Source of the DNA: a virus | Direction: 5' to 3' (one strand) | IMG/VR virus record: IMGVR_UViG_3300020198_000045 | Span: 1-35,412 of that record | DNA length: 35,412 nt | In this document: positions 1-8,403 of the stretch, one piece after another | How the letters are laid out: each line of letters starts with the position of its first letter | Numbering within the stretch: position 1 is the first letter of the stretch | Made by a program: the position numbers and the translations under genes | The notes under the pieces: generated by a model | Told to the model about the DNA's origin: nothing | What the model saw: only the letters and a program-made list of their open reading frames with translations | Database searches by the model: none

Positions 1-1875
1 GGTTCCACCACCGGTTCCACCCCCGGTTGACTTTTTACCGCCACCGGTTCCTCCGAAGTTATACGCTCCACCATGAGTTCCGCCCCCACTAAATTGACGT
101 GCAGTAGTTTTACCTTGCTTCGGCGGCGGCTTAGGTGGTGGCGGTGGATTGGGTGCTTGACCGACTCCAATGAGACCCAATCCAACTTTCCCGGCTTGTG
201 CCAATCCAGAAGCTACATTCTTAATTCTAGACATTGGTGTAACATTAGGTACTGGAGGACTACTAGGTCCCCCTGTTTTTTGACTAGGCATTTTAGTTGC
301 TCCTCTTAGGGCTGTATTACCACCCACATTTTGCATTTTTGGTTGTTTAGGCTTAGGAGATGTAGACGTTCCTCCAAACTTTGAGGTCGTTGTCTTTGGT
401 GGCGTTGTCTTTTGTGATGCGGTCTTTTGTGATGTGGTCTTTTGTGATGTGGTTCCTCCAGCTTTTGGTGCTGTGGTTCCACCAGACGTTGGTGATGTAG
501 TTGGTTTGGCAGGCTTCTGGTCGCTAGGGACAGCATGTACCGTTCCTCCCTGAGCCCAATCTGGAATAGCTTGATCACGAGATAAATTATCAGGACGCGG
601 TCCCGCTTTGTCGGAAGGAGTCCTAGTTCCTCCAGTCTTTGGTGCCGTGGTTTTCCCAGTCTTTGATGCCGCGGTTTTCCCAGTCTTTGGTGCAGTGGTT
701 TTCCCAGTCTTTGGTTCTACTGTTTCAACTGGAGTAGGTGACTCACGTTCAGCCTGAGTTCTTTCTGTTTTCGATTTCGCCCCTCCGTAGAGTTCAGAAT
801 CATATCTTTCAGGTCTAGTGTCCTGCTCCGGCAATATCTCTTGTTTTTTCGAATCCCGACCAGATGTTTGTTCACGTTGGTAAGGTCTAGTAGGATTTAT
901 AATATCGTCAGGGCTGGTTATCAACTTTTGGTTAGGTTTATTCGGATACCCTGTTTCTGGGTTAAGAACTATATGTGGCTTCCCACGAACAGTTCTAAGT
1001 ACATTTTTGTTTGCTAGCTCGTTTATAAGACTATCTGCCTTGTCGAGGGGAATCTTGAGCTGATTAGCGAGAGTTGAGATCGTCAAGTGCGACTGAGTCA
1101 AAGCAAAAGCTTTTGCTCGGTCATATAATGACTGAGGTTCTTGACTAGCTGGATCTGTAGTCTTCTCAGTCGAAGTTGAACTAAAAGTGGCCTTAGGATC
1201 AGTCAAAAACTCTGGTTTCTTAGATGGGTTTAATCTAGGTGCAGTCCCAGTGTCTGCAGTCTGTTGAGGCTGCTCTCGTTTAGGAAGATTAAGGATTTGA
1301 TATTTTTTAGACTTAGGATCTTGACCAATAGCAAAGATCCCATGCTGAGGATGATTATAAACATCCACCTTTCCATATTTAGAATCGTTCACAGACCCTC
1401 CAAAAACAGCATTAGTTTCATCTATTGCATCTTCTGCATCATCCTTATTATTGAATTTTTTACCATGAAGGTTATGACGAGCTAATTTTTTAGTCTCTGA
1501 AGTCTGTTTAGCCTCAACTGGAGGTTGCTGAGATGCTACTGGCTTCTCCTGAGGACTCGATTGTTTAGAAGCATCTTCTTTCATCTTAGCAGCATTTTCT
1601 TTTATCTTAGCACGTAATCGGTCTTCAGAAGCCTTCTGTTCCTCAGTCATTTTCTTCGACTGTGGTCTCGCTCTACTTCGGGCGATCACTTCGTCAACTT
1701 CTGAGGTCTTCTGTCTCCCCCGTAATGCAGCAAGAGCTTCCTTGGCGGCTCGCTCACGTTCCGACTGTCCGCCATCGTCCTGATCATCAGGAAGGTTTTC
1801 CTTTTGTTTGCTAAACCATATTGGAAACACCTTCGATATGGATATATATGGACGATAATCATTCTTAGAAGTCAT
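1..1875 (-). CDS. Low-complexity phage structural protein with winged-helix-like segment, C-terminus off the window
   Basis: An uninterrupted minus-strand frame of 625 codons runs from ATG at 1875 to base 1 with no stop, so the protein continues beyond the window. The start follows the previous gene's TAA directly (TAA then ATG), suggesting translational coupling. The first 110 residues are charged and helical. Around residues 245-300 a segment containing LTISTLANQLKIPLDKA resembles a winged helix-turn-helix such as the FtsK gamma fold. Beyond about residue 370 the chain is Pro/Thr/Lys/Gly rich with tandem PKTGKT-type and SQKT-type repeats, ending in Gly-rich sequence. No catalytic motif is seen. 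Its position after tail-type genes suggests a structural or virion-associated linker protein. That role is inference; the open frame is seen directly. Confidence 0.8.
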   Translation of the reverse strand, partial: MTSKNDYRPYISISKVFPIWFSKQKENLPDDQDDGGQSERERAAKEALAALRGRQKTSEVDEVIARSRARPQSKKMTEEQKASEDRLRAKIKENAAKMKEDASKQSSPQEKPVASQQPPVEAKQTSETKKLARHNLHGKKFNNKDDAEDAIDETNAVFGGSVNDSKYGKVDVYNHPQHGIFAIGQDPKSKKYQILNLPKREQPQQTADTGTAPRLNPSKKPEFLTDPKATFSSTSTEKTTDPASQEPQSLYDRAKAFALTQSHLTISTLANQLKIPLDKADSLINELANKNVLRTVRGKPHIVLNPETGYPNKPNQKLITSPDDIINPTRPYQREQTSGRDSKKQEILPEQDTRPERYDSELYGGAKSKTERTQAERESPTPVETVEPKTGKTTAPKTGKTAASKTGKTTAPKTGGTRTPSDKAGPRPDNLSRDQAIPDWAQGGTVHAVPSDQKPAKPTTSPTSGGTTAPKAGGTTSQKTTSQKTASQKTTPPKTTTSKFGGTSTSPKPKQPKMQNVGGNTALRGATKMPSQKTGGPSSPPVPNVTPMSRIKNVASGLAQAGKVGLGLIGVGQAPNPPPPPKPPPKQGKTTARQFSGGGTHGGAYNFGGTGGGKKSTGGGTGGGT

Positions 1876-2796
1876 TTAATGTACTCCCCAAATGACTCCT
1901 GTGACTACTGGAACTTCTCCGGTTACTTGATTTAAGAAAGATATTCTTTGAAAATGCAACGGATGACCAAAATGTTCCCAAGTTGTAGCAGCCGCTATTG
2001 GTATTCCTGTTGTAGATGAAGCTGTAACGTCAAATGAGAAATATGCAGCCAAAGATGTTCTTAGTCTAAAACCTCTAATAAAACTTAATGGACGCCGTCG
2101 CCTTGACTCTGAAGCATTTGCTGTCCCAATCCATTCATAATTAACTCCAAGAGAACCATCACAATATGCTGTTACATTACCATTCTTTTTAACTTCAACT
2201 TGCATATCATCTCCTCTAATAATAGAACCATTCTGTGTATTTGTAACTACATATATTCGATATGCAGCTGCAACAGCTGGAAGTACATATCGAACAGAAA
2301 TTCTTTGATAGCTTGCAGTCAAACTAACAGGAGTACCCTCCACCAATAAAGTTCCAGAAGAATCTCTAATTTGAATAACAGCATTTCCTGCAGCAACAGA
2401 ACCACGAACATAAATAGAAGCTACTAAATAAACTGTAGCTCCTCCGGCACCCATTTTTGGAGTAGACCAATAAAAACCTTCATTGGCTGCAGCATTATTG
2501 GGAGTTATTTGTATTTCGTCAGACCCAGTTCTCGGAGAATTTTGAGTAGAAGCTAAAGTTGCCCCACTAGCAACAAATCCAGTCGGAGGGGATCCAGTTT
2601 CAAATGATGGGTTTGTAACTAAATTAACTGTAGCTTCATCAGGAGTTGTTGAATTGCTTAAATCTTCTGCAGTCCCAGCAACCGCTAATGTTTTATTGAT
2701 TGGGATATATTTATTCCAAAGATGAAGACTTTCCCTGGTACTAGGATCTATTTCCCATACAGACCCATCTCCAATTTCTTCTGAAATTAATGACAT
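1876..2796 (-). CDS. Tail/appendage protein with carbohydrate-binding-like beta domain
   Basis: 306 residues. From about residue 58 it reads VNLVTNPSFETG, the usual opening of CBM-like (galactose-binding fold) domains of phage minor tail proteins. About 150 residues later comes YCDGSLGVNYEWIGTANAS followed by an Arg cluster, matching the common 'Y-x-DG...W-x-GT-x-x-AS-x-S' ending of that domain. The C-terminus is a separate beta-rich region. Such domains bind cell-surface sugars or decorate tail tips and fibres. It is 1 nt from its upstream neighbour and abuts the next start, so it belongs to the same transcript. Family assignment is by motif recognition. Confidence 0.75.
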   Translation of the reverse strand: MSLISEEIGDGSVWEIDPSTRESLHLWNKYIPINKTLAVAGTAEDLSNSTTPDEATVNLVTNPSFETGSPPTGFVASGATLASTQNSPRTGSDEIQITPNNAAANEGFYWSTPKMGAGGATVYLVASIYVRGSVAAGNAVIQIRDSSGTLLVEGTPVSLTASYQRISVRYVLPAVAAAYRIYVVTNTQNGSIIRGDDMQVEVKKNGNVTAYCDGSLGVNYEWIGTANASESRRRRPLSFIRGFRLRTSLAAYFSFDVTASSTTGIPIAAATTWEHFGHPLHFQRISFLNQVTGEVPVVTGVIWGVH

Positions 2797-2797
2797 A

Positions 2798-2995
2798 TTA
2801 GTTCTTCTCCATTTCCAAAGCTTTTATTAACTTTTCTAAAAACTCGACTCGTTTCATTATGCTATCTTTTTCGTATGCTGTAGCTTCTCCACCGACTTTT
2901 CCGGCTTTTGCTGAAGGTACAACATCGGCTTCTTTTATAAGACCTCTACTAGGACGTTGATATTTAAGAAGTTTTACTACTTTAACTGAATTCAT
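2798..2995 (-). CDS. Small hypothetical protein
   Basis: 65 residues, basic N-terminal half and a predicted helix at the C-terminus (RVEFLEKLIKALEMEKN). No recognised family. It is separated by 1 nt from each neighbour, so it is an operon member between the holin-like gene and the tail protein. Confidence 0.6.
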   Translation of the reverse strand: MNSVKVVKLLKYQRPSRGLIKEADVVPSAKAGKVGGEATAYEKDSIMKRVEFLEKLIKALEMEKN

Positions 2996-2996
2996 T

Positions 2997-3254
2997 TTAG
3001 TTAGTGAACCCCTTCACAAGACCCCAGATTACAGCAGCGTTCACAATCAAGAATATAATGCCCCCAAGAAGAATCTTCCCACCCGATATTTTGTCTCGCC
3101 ATTCTGCGAGACCTTCTACTTTTTTTGAGAGATCCTCGTTCATTGATATAAGTTGCTTATTCATTTGATTTTGAGATTCAATAAAATTATCTAGACGCTC
3201 CATGTATCTAGCTATACTTACAGATACATTCGTATAATCACCCGGATTTGACAA
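2997..3254 (-). CDS. Holin-like / XhlA-like membrane protein
   Basis: About 85 residues from a TTG start at 3254, chosen because AGAGGAG lies 8 nt upstream and the overlap with the previous gene disappears. A longer TTG start at 3275 (92 aa) is possible. The first two thirds is an amphipathic coiled coil (ARYMERLDNFIESQNQMNKQ). One C-terminal transmembrane segment follows (ILLGGIIFLIVNAAVIWGLV) after WRDKISGGK, with a short tail. Coiled coil plus a single C-terminal TM is the architecture of XhlA-type hemolysin/holin accessory proteins, so a lysis or membrane role is plausible. It could also be a virion membrane anchor. Confidence 0.6.
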   Translation of the reverse strand: MSNPGDYTNVSVSIARYMERLDNFIESQNQMNKQLISMNEDLSKKVEGLAEWRDKISGGKILLGGIIFLIVNAAVIWGLVKGFTN

Positions 3255-3259
3255 TCTAC

Positions 3260-3583
3260 TTACTCCTCTTGACAAAATCTCTCATATAAGTCTATATGTT
3301 CAATTCTTAGTTTTTTTTGTCTATTTAGACTTTCTAATTCAGATGAAATTAATTGACTCTGCTCATCTGTAATTTCTAAATCTTTCTCGTAAGGTTTCTC
3401 TTCGTTCCAAGTATATTTACCCATTTCTTTATCAAAGGTAATATCAAATTTTACTTTTTCTTCTTTCGTAAAAGCTAACTCTTCTCGAAGACTTTTAACT
3501 GCCTTTAATGTTAGAATATCTCCTTCTTTTGGAAGAATAGCAAAAATAAGAAGTCTATCTTTAATTGCAAACTTTGTTTTCAT
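3260..3583 (-). CDS. Hypothetical protein (107 aa)
   Basis: Begins MKTKFAIKDRLLIFAILPKEGDILTLKAV and is charged throughout, with an alternating beta/helix pattern and a helical C-terminus (SELESLNRQKKLRIEHIDLY). The ATG at 3583 is preceded by an AGAGAGATGAA purine tract. I recognise no family with certainty. It heads the holin-like/tail-protein run, downstream of a 178 bp gap. Confidence 0.65.
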   Translation of the reverse strand: MKTKFAIKDRLLIFAILPKEGDILTLKAVKSLREELAFTKEEKVKFDITFDKEMGKYTWNEEKPYEKDLEITDEQSQLISSELESLNRQKKLRIEHIDLYERFCQEE

Positions 3584-3761
3584 TTCATCTCTCTTTATAG
3601 AACTTCAATGTCTTTACATTTAGTTTAAGTTTTATTTTAATTTCTTACAAAAATTACTTCTCCAATTACTTAGAGCAGGAACAATAGTTTAGTTTTTGTT
3701 TTCAACATTATCTTGATTAAAAATCCAACTTTTATTCCTGCCCTAAAGAATTATTAGTTTT
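3584..3761. other. Intergenic gap with weak long-loop inverted repeat
   Basis: A GCAGGAA / TTCCTGC pair about 50 nt apart is the only dyad seen. No convincing promoter or terminator was found here. Confidence 0.3.
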
Positions 3762-4559
3762 TTATGAAGTTACTGCTTTAACAACCGCAAAAGCAATAAC
3801 AATTGCTTCTGATAAACCACCAGATGTTACGTTTCTAACGTTAATTAAAGCAGATCCAGAACCAGCTTGAGCATTTAATGTATAAGCTCCAGCTGTTCCA
3901 CCAGAAATATGGTTCAAAAGAACAATGTCAGTTGCCGCAATAGCACTACATGTCAAAGTAAACGAAATTGTAGTACTAGCAGCAAGAGCTTCCCCATTCA
4001 TAGTAATTTGCCCAGTAGCCTTGTTAAGGGTCACTCCAGTCGATTTGCCCGTTTGTTGTGTTATTGTGCCACCAGCACCTGTCGAATAACCAACACCTCT
4101 AATTGACGCAGACGACGTAAGTGATCCGTTAACCGTAACTGAAGTAGAGGTTATACTAGCAACTGTAGAGCCAGAAATTTGCATTGCAAGAGTAGTACCA
4201 CCGACCATATCAATGTATCCTGTTGTACCATCATGTCGACCAATAGCTAAATAATCAGTAGCCGGGGTCGTGTTGCTATGAATGTATAATGTCGGATTAG
4301 TTTCAGCGGAAACATCCCAGTCAGTAGACTTTGCTTCAACATCTGTTATATGCAAAGACTGATTTGTATCTCCAAGAGCTAAGACGAGGGCATTATTCGA
4401 TGCGTCTGCAGTAGACCACAATAATTGGCCATCATCTCCTGTACCAAAAATTACTACTTCATCGTCTGTAAAATAATTCCAATCATATCCATACGCAGAA
4501 CGAGCAAGAATACGGGCATCCCCCGTAACATCTTGTAATCTAAATGAATGCTTTGCCAT
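3762..4559 (-). CDS. Beta-rich virion surface/fibre protein
   Basis: 265 residues from ATG 4559 (MAKHSFRLQDV), chosen because GGAGG lies 8 nt upstream. A longer in-frame TTG start five codons earlier overlaps that RBS. The protein is Thr/Ser/Gly/Ala rich with alternating hydrophobics typical of beta-structured phage fibres. Its last about 110 residues (RGVGYSTGAGGTITQQTGKS onwards, then TLNKATGQITMN) form a module I recognise as frequent in environmental phage structural proteins. It lies just after the capsid gene, as decoration and fibre proteins often do. The exact role is unknown. Confidence 0.65.
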   Translation of the reverse strand: MAKHSFRLQDVTGDARILARSAYGYDWNYFTDDEVVIFGTGDDGQLLWSTADASNNALVLALGDTNQSLHITDVEAKSTDWDVSAETNPTLYIHSNTTPATDYLAIGRHDGTTGYIDMVGGTTLAMQISGSTVASITSTSVTVNGSLTSSASIRGVGYSTGAGGTITQQTGKSTGVTLNKATGQITMNGEALAASTTISFTLTCSAIAATDIVLLNHISGGTAGAYTLNAQAGSGSALINVRNVTSGGLSEAIVIAFAVVKAVTS

Positions 4560-4593
4560 ATAAAAATCCTCCAAGAAAGTCTATCATTTTTCT

Positions 4594-4818
4594 TTACTTT
4601 TCACCTTCATCTTCTTGTTTAACTACAACAGAATTAAACAGGGCTTGGAGGTCTTGATTTTTTCGCCATATTGCTCTTTTTATTGACGTCTTTAGTGGGG
4701 TTAGCTTTTCAGGTTGATCCACCAAAGCAGCTTCTAAATGGGTCATAACTTCACCCACTAGCTGTTTTGTATTGACGTCTAAACTCTGCAAAGCATTTGA
4801 CAAATGAATCATTAGCAT
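4594..4818 (-). CDS. Small hypothetical protein (74 aa)
   Basis: Mostly helical, with an acidic C-terminus (VVVKQEDEGEK). ATG codons at 4818 and 4812 are both possible starts. It is the first gene after the capsid terminators and lies 34 nt before the fibre-like gene. A weak promoter-like TTTACC-17-TATGGA sits just upstream near 4825-4855. No family recognised. Confidence 0.55.
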   Translation of the reverse strand: MLMIHLSNALQSLDVNTKQLVGEVMTHLEAALVDQPEKLTPLKTSIKRAIWRKNQDLQALFNSVVVKQEDEGEK

Positions 4819-4863
4819 TTCACATCATTCCATACATATTCCTATTTTGTAGGTAAATAAAAA

Positions 4864-4889
4864 ATAGATAAGACACTAGCCTTATCTAT
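4864..4889. terminator. Bidirectional rho-independent terminator
   Basis: A 9-bp stem (ATAGATAAG / CTTATCTAT) with an 8-nt loop has a T-rich tail on both strands. It is a second stop for the capsid transcript. Confidence 0.7.
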
Positions 4890-4941
4890 CTCTTTTTTAT
4901 TATATAAAATAATAAGAGCTTTTATAAAAAATTCTAAATAA

Positions 4942-4978
4942 AAACTCCTTCCATAATCAAAGAAAATGGAAGGAGTTT
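4942..4978 (-). terminator. Rho-independent terminator of the capsid gene
   Basis: A perfect 13-bp stem (AAACTCCTTCCAT and its complement) is followed on the minus strand by TTTTTATTT. It lies 20 nt after the major capsid stop. Confidence 0.85.
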
Positions 4979-4998
4979 AATTTTTCTTTTAAAGAATT

Positions 4999-6363
4999 TT
5001 ATGCGGACAAATCCTTAATTGCTGCCTGTACCCAGATATTGGTGCACCGGTGCTCACCAAGAGTAAAGAGCAAACCACGAACTACCAGCTGGTTAGCAGC
5101 GAAGTAGTCACGGTTCTCAATATATCTCGTTGGTTGCGCGATGGCAATCTCAAGGGCATCAGTGTCGAGAACGTAAACGTTTCGACCAAGAACTACATCA
5201 CCCGTCGATACACTCTGAGGAGCATCCGGTTCTGTTAGAATCGGAATACCCTGGTATGTAGCAAGAACAAGTCCTGTTCTTGTTCCAGGGAATGTCTTCT
5301 CACTTCCAATTCCTACTTGGTATTCTTCAACGCCGAGGTAACGCTGTTGAGCATTGAGCAATCTTTCCATGTGGAAATATTGATCATGTCCCATAAGAAT
5401 AAGCTTTGGATCTCCACCATTCTGACGAATGTTTTGGATGCTGTTATCGATAAGGTTAAGGGTCAATGAACGACCAACACCGGCATTATGAGAAACAATA
5501 GCGCCTGCATTCCAGGTTCCCGCTACCCTTCCACCAAAAGTGAGGTCGTATGCTCTAACTCCACCATTTGCAGCAAAGTTTGCATTTGTTGAACCACCAC
5601 TAATTCTTGCACCATCTTCATTTACAATGTCATCAAGGGAGGTAAATCCAGCCCTAGAATAGATTGTTGCCAAGTCAGTGTCGGCAAAAGCAGTACCAGT
5701 AGCAACAGTTACCACACCTGTAGACGTGTTTACCGCTGAAACAACAGAACCACTTGTTCTGATCCAATCATTGGCACTGTCATCCCATTGGGAGACTGCG
5801 TCACCAATCTTGTAGTTCTTTGCGAAGGCCGCTGGAACCGTAAAGCTTGTAGCAGCACCAGCAGAAACCACACTTCCGGCAGCTGCAAGCAACTCCTCGT
5901 TGATTTCCTTAGCATGGTCACGTTCTGCATTCTCGTGTTCCATGGCAAGCACGTCTCCAACACCACCTTCTAGGTTAGCAGTAAACACGGACTTGATTGA
6001 AACACCGAAAGTCGTACCAACAATTCTCGGAAGCGAGCTTACCGTGTTAATGTTGGAAACATCTATTGTCGGAAGTGACCCGGTTTCTGTAATTGGCCGA
6101 GATCTTCCCGAACCACGATCATCACGCACACGCCAACCAGCTACATTTCCCCAAGTTACCCGAGGTATTGCATTAAAGAAACGGGTTTGGTTGTTGAGTG
6201 CCTGCCACACTTTGCGACCGTATGTTGTATTAAAGATTCCAGTTGCCGTATCGACCGTGAAAAAGGTCTGCTTAGACAACCAGTTTTCTCCGAACACTTG
6301 CTGCAAAAGTGAGCGGCCGCGCTGACTTTCAGCAAGATATGAACTTAAATTTGTATTGGCCAT
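4999..6363 (-). CDS. Major capsid protein, HK97 fold
   Basis: 454 residues. The features fit HK97-fold phage capsid proteins: an N-terminal helical arm (SLLQQVFGENWLSKQ), a basic Arg-rich E-loop-like segment (WRVRDDRGSGRSRP), an SIKSVFTANLEG strand region followed by the acidic spine helix, and a C-terminal QLVVRGLLFTLGEHRCTNIW. LILMGHDQYFHMERLL is a typical A-domain segment. An insertion of about 70 residues rich in Ser/Thr/Ala near 170-240 may be an I-domain-like decoration. It follows the scaffold-like gene by 23 nt and precedes two strong terminators, as expected for a highly expressed capsid gene. ATG 6363 has an AGGAG-type RBS. Confidence 0.85.
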   Translation of the reverse strand: MANTNLSSYLAESQRGRSLLQQVFGENWLSKQTFFTVDTATGIFNTTYGRKVWQALNNQTRFFNAIPRVTWGNVAGWRVRDDRGSGRSRPITETGSLPTIDVSNINTVSSLPRIVGTTFGVSIKSVFTANLEGGVGDVLAMEHENAERDHAKEINEELLAAAGSVVSAGAATSFTVPAAFAKNYKIGDAVSQWDDSANDWIRTSGSVVSAVNTSTGVVTVATGTAFADTDLATIYSRAGFTSLDDIVNEDGARISGGSTNANFAANGGVRAYDLTFGGRVAGTWNAGAIVSHNAGVGRSLTLNLIDNSIQNIRQNGGDPKLILMGHDQYFHMERLLNAQQRYLGVEEYQVGIGSEKTFPGTRTGLVLATYQGIPILTEPDAPQSVSTGDVVLGRNVYVLDTDALEIAIAQPTRYIENRDYFAANQLVVRGLLFTLGEHRCTNIWVQAAIKDLSA

Positions 6364-6386
6364 TTAAAATAACTCCTCCAAAAAGA

Positions 6387-7313
6387 TTAGTTAGTTAGAT
6401 TTCCAGAGAGTGACTTAAGCAATCCCTCTTCAGGGTCAAGTGGGCGAGCTTCTAGATCAGCTTTGATCAGATCACTGTAGCTCATCTTGGATAACTGTTC
6501 TACTACATCTTCTGGTGTCTGTGCCTTCTTGATAGTAGTTCCCAAGTCTGCCCCAAGAGGCTTGTTGTCGTACTTAATCAACTTCGGTTTCTGAAGACCC
6601 GTCTTTGCTTCTCGGAATCCATACTTCGCAAGCTCAGCTCTAACAGCTTCAGATGGTTCTTCACTCTTTCGAATGTCCGTAATCATCTTCTTAAGCTCGG
6701 CGATTTCTGCTTTCATTGCAGCATAAATTCCTTTATCCATCATTCCACCACGCTCTTCCTCTGGCTCTTCCTCTCCTTCCTCTTCTCGAACTGGGTATTC
6801 ATTGGCACCAACTTCCTCTTCTTCCTCGTCCTCACCCTCACCCTCATCAGGTGCTGTGTCTTGAGCGGATATAGGAGCTGCCGGTGGAACCGCAGCCCCC
6901 ATTGTCGGGGGTGCATTCTTCCTAATAGGTGTAGTACCAGCACCACCAGCAGAGGCTTGAATTGTTCTCTGAACATTTTCAGTAGCGGTGTCAAGATCAG
7001 CATCTTCTGCTGGATCTTCTGAGTCACCCTTAATTGGCCACATAGTAGACGGTGCCTTTGCCGGACGAGGTTCCATGGAAACGTCCATTCCCTGATCAAC
7101 AGACTTAAGCATATTAAAAACTGAAAGTGCAACTTCCTTCATGAAAGCTGATTTAGCCATAGCCTCTTCTTCTTCTTCCTTTTGGCGCTGCTCTTCCTCT
7201 TCTGCTTTGGAAAGACGAGCATCCATCTTGGAAAGAACTTCGGCTTGGGCTGCAAGAGCATAATTTACTCCATCGAGAGTTTTCTTTAGTTCTGTGCTAA
7301 ATTCTTCTGCCAT
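6387..7313 (-). CDS. Capsid scaffold / assembly protein (putative)
   Basis: 308 residues with an N-terminal coiled coil (AEVLSKMDARLSKAEEEEQR), a long Pro/Ala/Glu-rich disordered acidic middle with runs of five glutamates, a second helix (YAAMKAEIAELKKMITDIRK) and a C-terminal helical region. Composition and position immediately upstream of the capsid gene fit a scaffold protein, normally removed by the prohead protease; two candidate proteases lie a few genes upstream. The start at 7313 has GGAGG at good spacing. Function is inferred from order and composition. Confidence 0.65.
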   Translation of the reverse strand: MAEEFSTELKKTLDGVNYALAAQAEVLSKMDARLSKAEEEEQRQKEEEEEAMAKSAFMKEVALSVFNMLKSVDQGMDVSMEPRPAKAPSTMWPIKGDSEDPAEDADLDTATENVQRTIQASAGGAGTTPIRKNAPPTMGAAVPPAAPISAQDTAPDEGEGEDEEEEEVGANEYPVREEEGEEEPEEERGGMMDKGIYAAMKAEIAELKKMITDIRKSEEPSEAVRAELAKYGFREAKTGLQKPKLIKYDNKPLGADLGTTIKKAQTPEDVVEQLSKMSYSDLIKADLEARPLDPEEGLLKSLSGNLTN

Positions 7314-7404
7314 TCTTCATTTCCTCCAATCTAAATAAAAATCGTAGTTCTCTCGAGGGTGGTCTTTGCCATATCCGTCCACGAATTTTTTTGACAAATT
7401 AAAA

Positions 7405-7424
7405 ATGGACCATTTCTGGTCCAT
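7405..7424 (-). terminator. Rho-independent terminator ahead of the scaffold-capsid unit
   Basis: An 8-bp stem ATGGACCA / TGGTCCAT with a 4-nt loop is followed on the minus strand by TTTTTAATTT. It separates the upstream head genes from the scaffold-capsid unit. Confidence 0.8.
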
Positions 7425-7469
7425 CTTCTTTTATCTTGTCTATTTTATTATATATTAAAAACTTAAAAA

Positions 7470-7616
7470 TTATTCATCTTCAAGCTTTTCAATTATCCGT
7501 AGATTTTTCTTCTTTCTTTTTTTCTGAATTCTTTCAATATCTTCATATTTATGATTTAAATTTGAAATCTTTTTGCGGCTATTAATTTTTCTGTCACGAT
7601 TCATCCAGTTTCCCAT
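7470..7616 (-). CDS. Small basic protein (48 aa)
   Basis: MGNWMNRDRKINSRKK start and a Lys/Arg-rich helical body, preceded by AAAGGA. High net positive charge suggests nucleic-acid contact or a short structural peptide. No homologue recognised. It ends 45 nt before the terminator at 7405-7424. Confidence 0.5.
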   Translation of the reverse strand: MGNWMNRDRKINSRKKISNLNHKYEDIERIQKKRKKKNLRIIEKLEDE

Positions 7617-7657
7617 TATTTTTTCTATCCTTTATAGAAAATTTCAAAAAACAACAA

Positions 7658-7831
7658 TTATGAAATGCTGTCTAACTTTTCAAGTTCTTCTTCGAGATGG
7701 CTAATATGGGCAACTTTATTACCATTATCATAATAATACACGCCTTCAGTTAGTTTAATTGGCTTATCGCAACCTTGAATTGAACATGAGATATTATCTG
7801 GCCGATCATCATAACTCTTTATTAACTTCAT
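7658..7831 (-). CDS. Small protein with Cys/His pairs (57 aa)
   Basis: Starts inside the 3' end of the 172-aa gene (23-nt overlap, different frame) and contains C-x4-C near residue 16 and H-x2-H near residue 42, a possible metal site. It ends in an acidic helix. The overlap implies translational coupling. Function unknown. Confidence 0.55.
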   Translation of the reverse strand: MKLIKSYDDRPDNISCSIQGCDKPIKLTEGVYYYDNGNKVAHISHLEEELEKLDSIS

Positions 7832-8327
7832 TTTTAACTACCTCAACATCCCAATCGTTAATCGAAACACTTTTACCATCTTCAAGCTTTACGTCTATAT
7901 GACCCCAAGATTTATTATGATTAAATGCTACTCCAATCTTTCCAATTAAAACTTTTTGTCCTCTAATTATTCTAACTGATTGTCTATTTTCAAGATTAAG
8001 TTCTCTCTTAACTGGTTCTCCGTACACAATAGGATATATATTGCTATGAATAGCCTGCTCACTAGGAGCTCTTTTCATAGCCTTATTAAAATCAAAGAAT
8101 TCAAATGATGGCTCTTTGTATTCATCGTCGTCTTCAAACTCACTTAGTTGAATTTCAGTTTCAGTTATTTCTTCAAGTTTACTAGCTGTATGATTTCTAA
8201 GCTTTCCATTAAACTTAATAGAAACACCCTTTTTGCATTTTGGACATTCAACTTGTTTTGAGCCAACAAATTTAAGTTGATCAGCAAACATCATAGAACC
8301 TTCGCAATATTCTTTTGTATCAGACAT
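7809..8327 (-). CDS. Zinc-knuckle protein with SH3/KOW-like C-terminus
   Basis: 172 residues. CPKCKK near residues 28-33, with an earlier Cys at residue 8, suggests a partial zinc ribbon. After an acidic linker, the last about 60 residues (SVRIIRGQKVLIGKIGVAF onward, then HIDVKLEDGKSV) look like a small beta barrel of SH3/KOW type. Preceded by its own promoter (8348-8376) and AAAGGGAG. Not assigned to a known family. Confidence 0.6.
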   Translation of the reverse strand: MSDTKEYCEGSMMFADQLKFVGSKQVECPKCKKGVSIKFNGKLRNHTASKLEEITETEIQLSEFEDDDEYKEPSFEFFDFNKAMKRAPSEQAIHSNIYPIVYGEPVKRELNLENRQSVRIIRGQKVLIGKIGVAFNHNKSWGHIDVKLEDGKSVSINDWDVEVVKNEVNKEL

Positions 8328-8347
8328 ATGTTTCTCCCTTTGGAAGA

Positions 8348-8376
8348 ATTATATCATACTTTTCATCTAATTGACA
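8348..8376 (-). promoter_or_regulatory. Sigma70-like promoter for the 172-aa gene unit
   Basis: On the minus strand: TGTCAA, 17 bp, TATAAT, with the start codon 21 nt downstream of the -10. It has the same spacing as the right-arm promoters. Confidence 0.6.
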
Positions 8377-8403
8377 TATACAGTCAATCTACTTATGTTG
8401 ACC

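Noticed and set aside
306-578. 90-aa minus-strand ORF at the left end
   Set aside because: Lies in another frame of the 625-codon open frame; its His/Gln/Arg-rich sequence is a shadow of the Pro/Thr repeats.
5900-6325. 141-aa plus-strand ORF inside the capsid gene
   Set aside because: Antisense shadow of a recognised capsid protein; no RBS.
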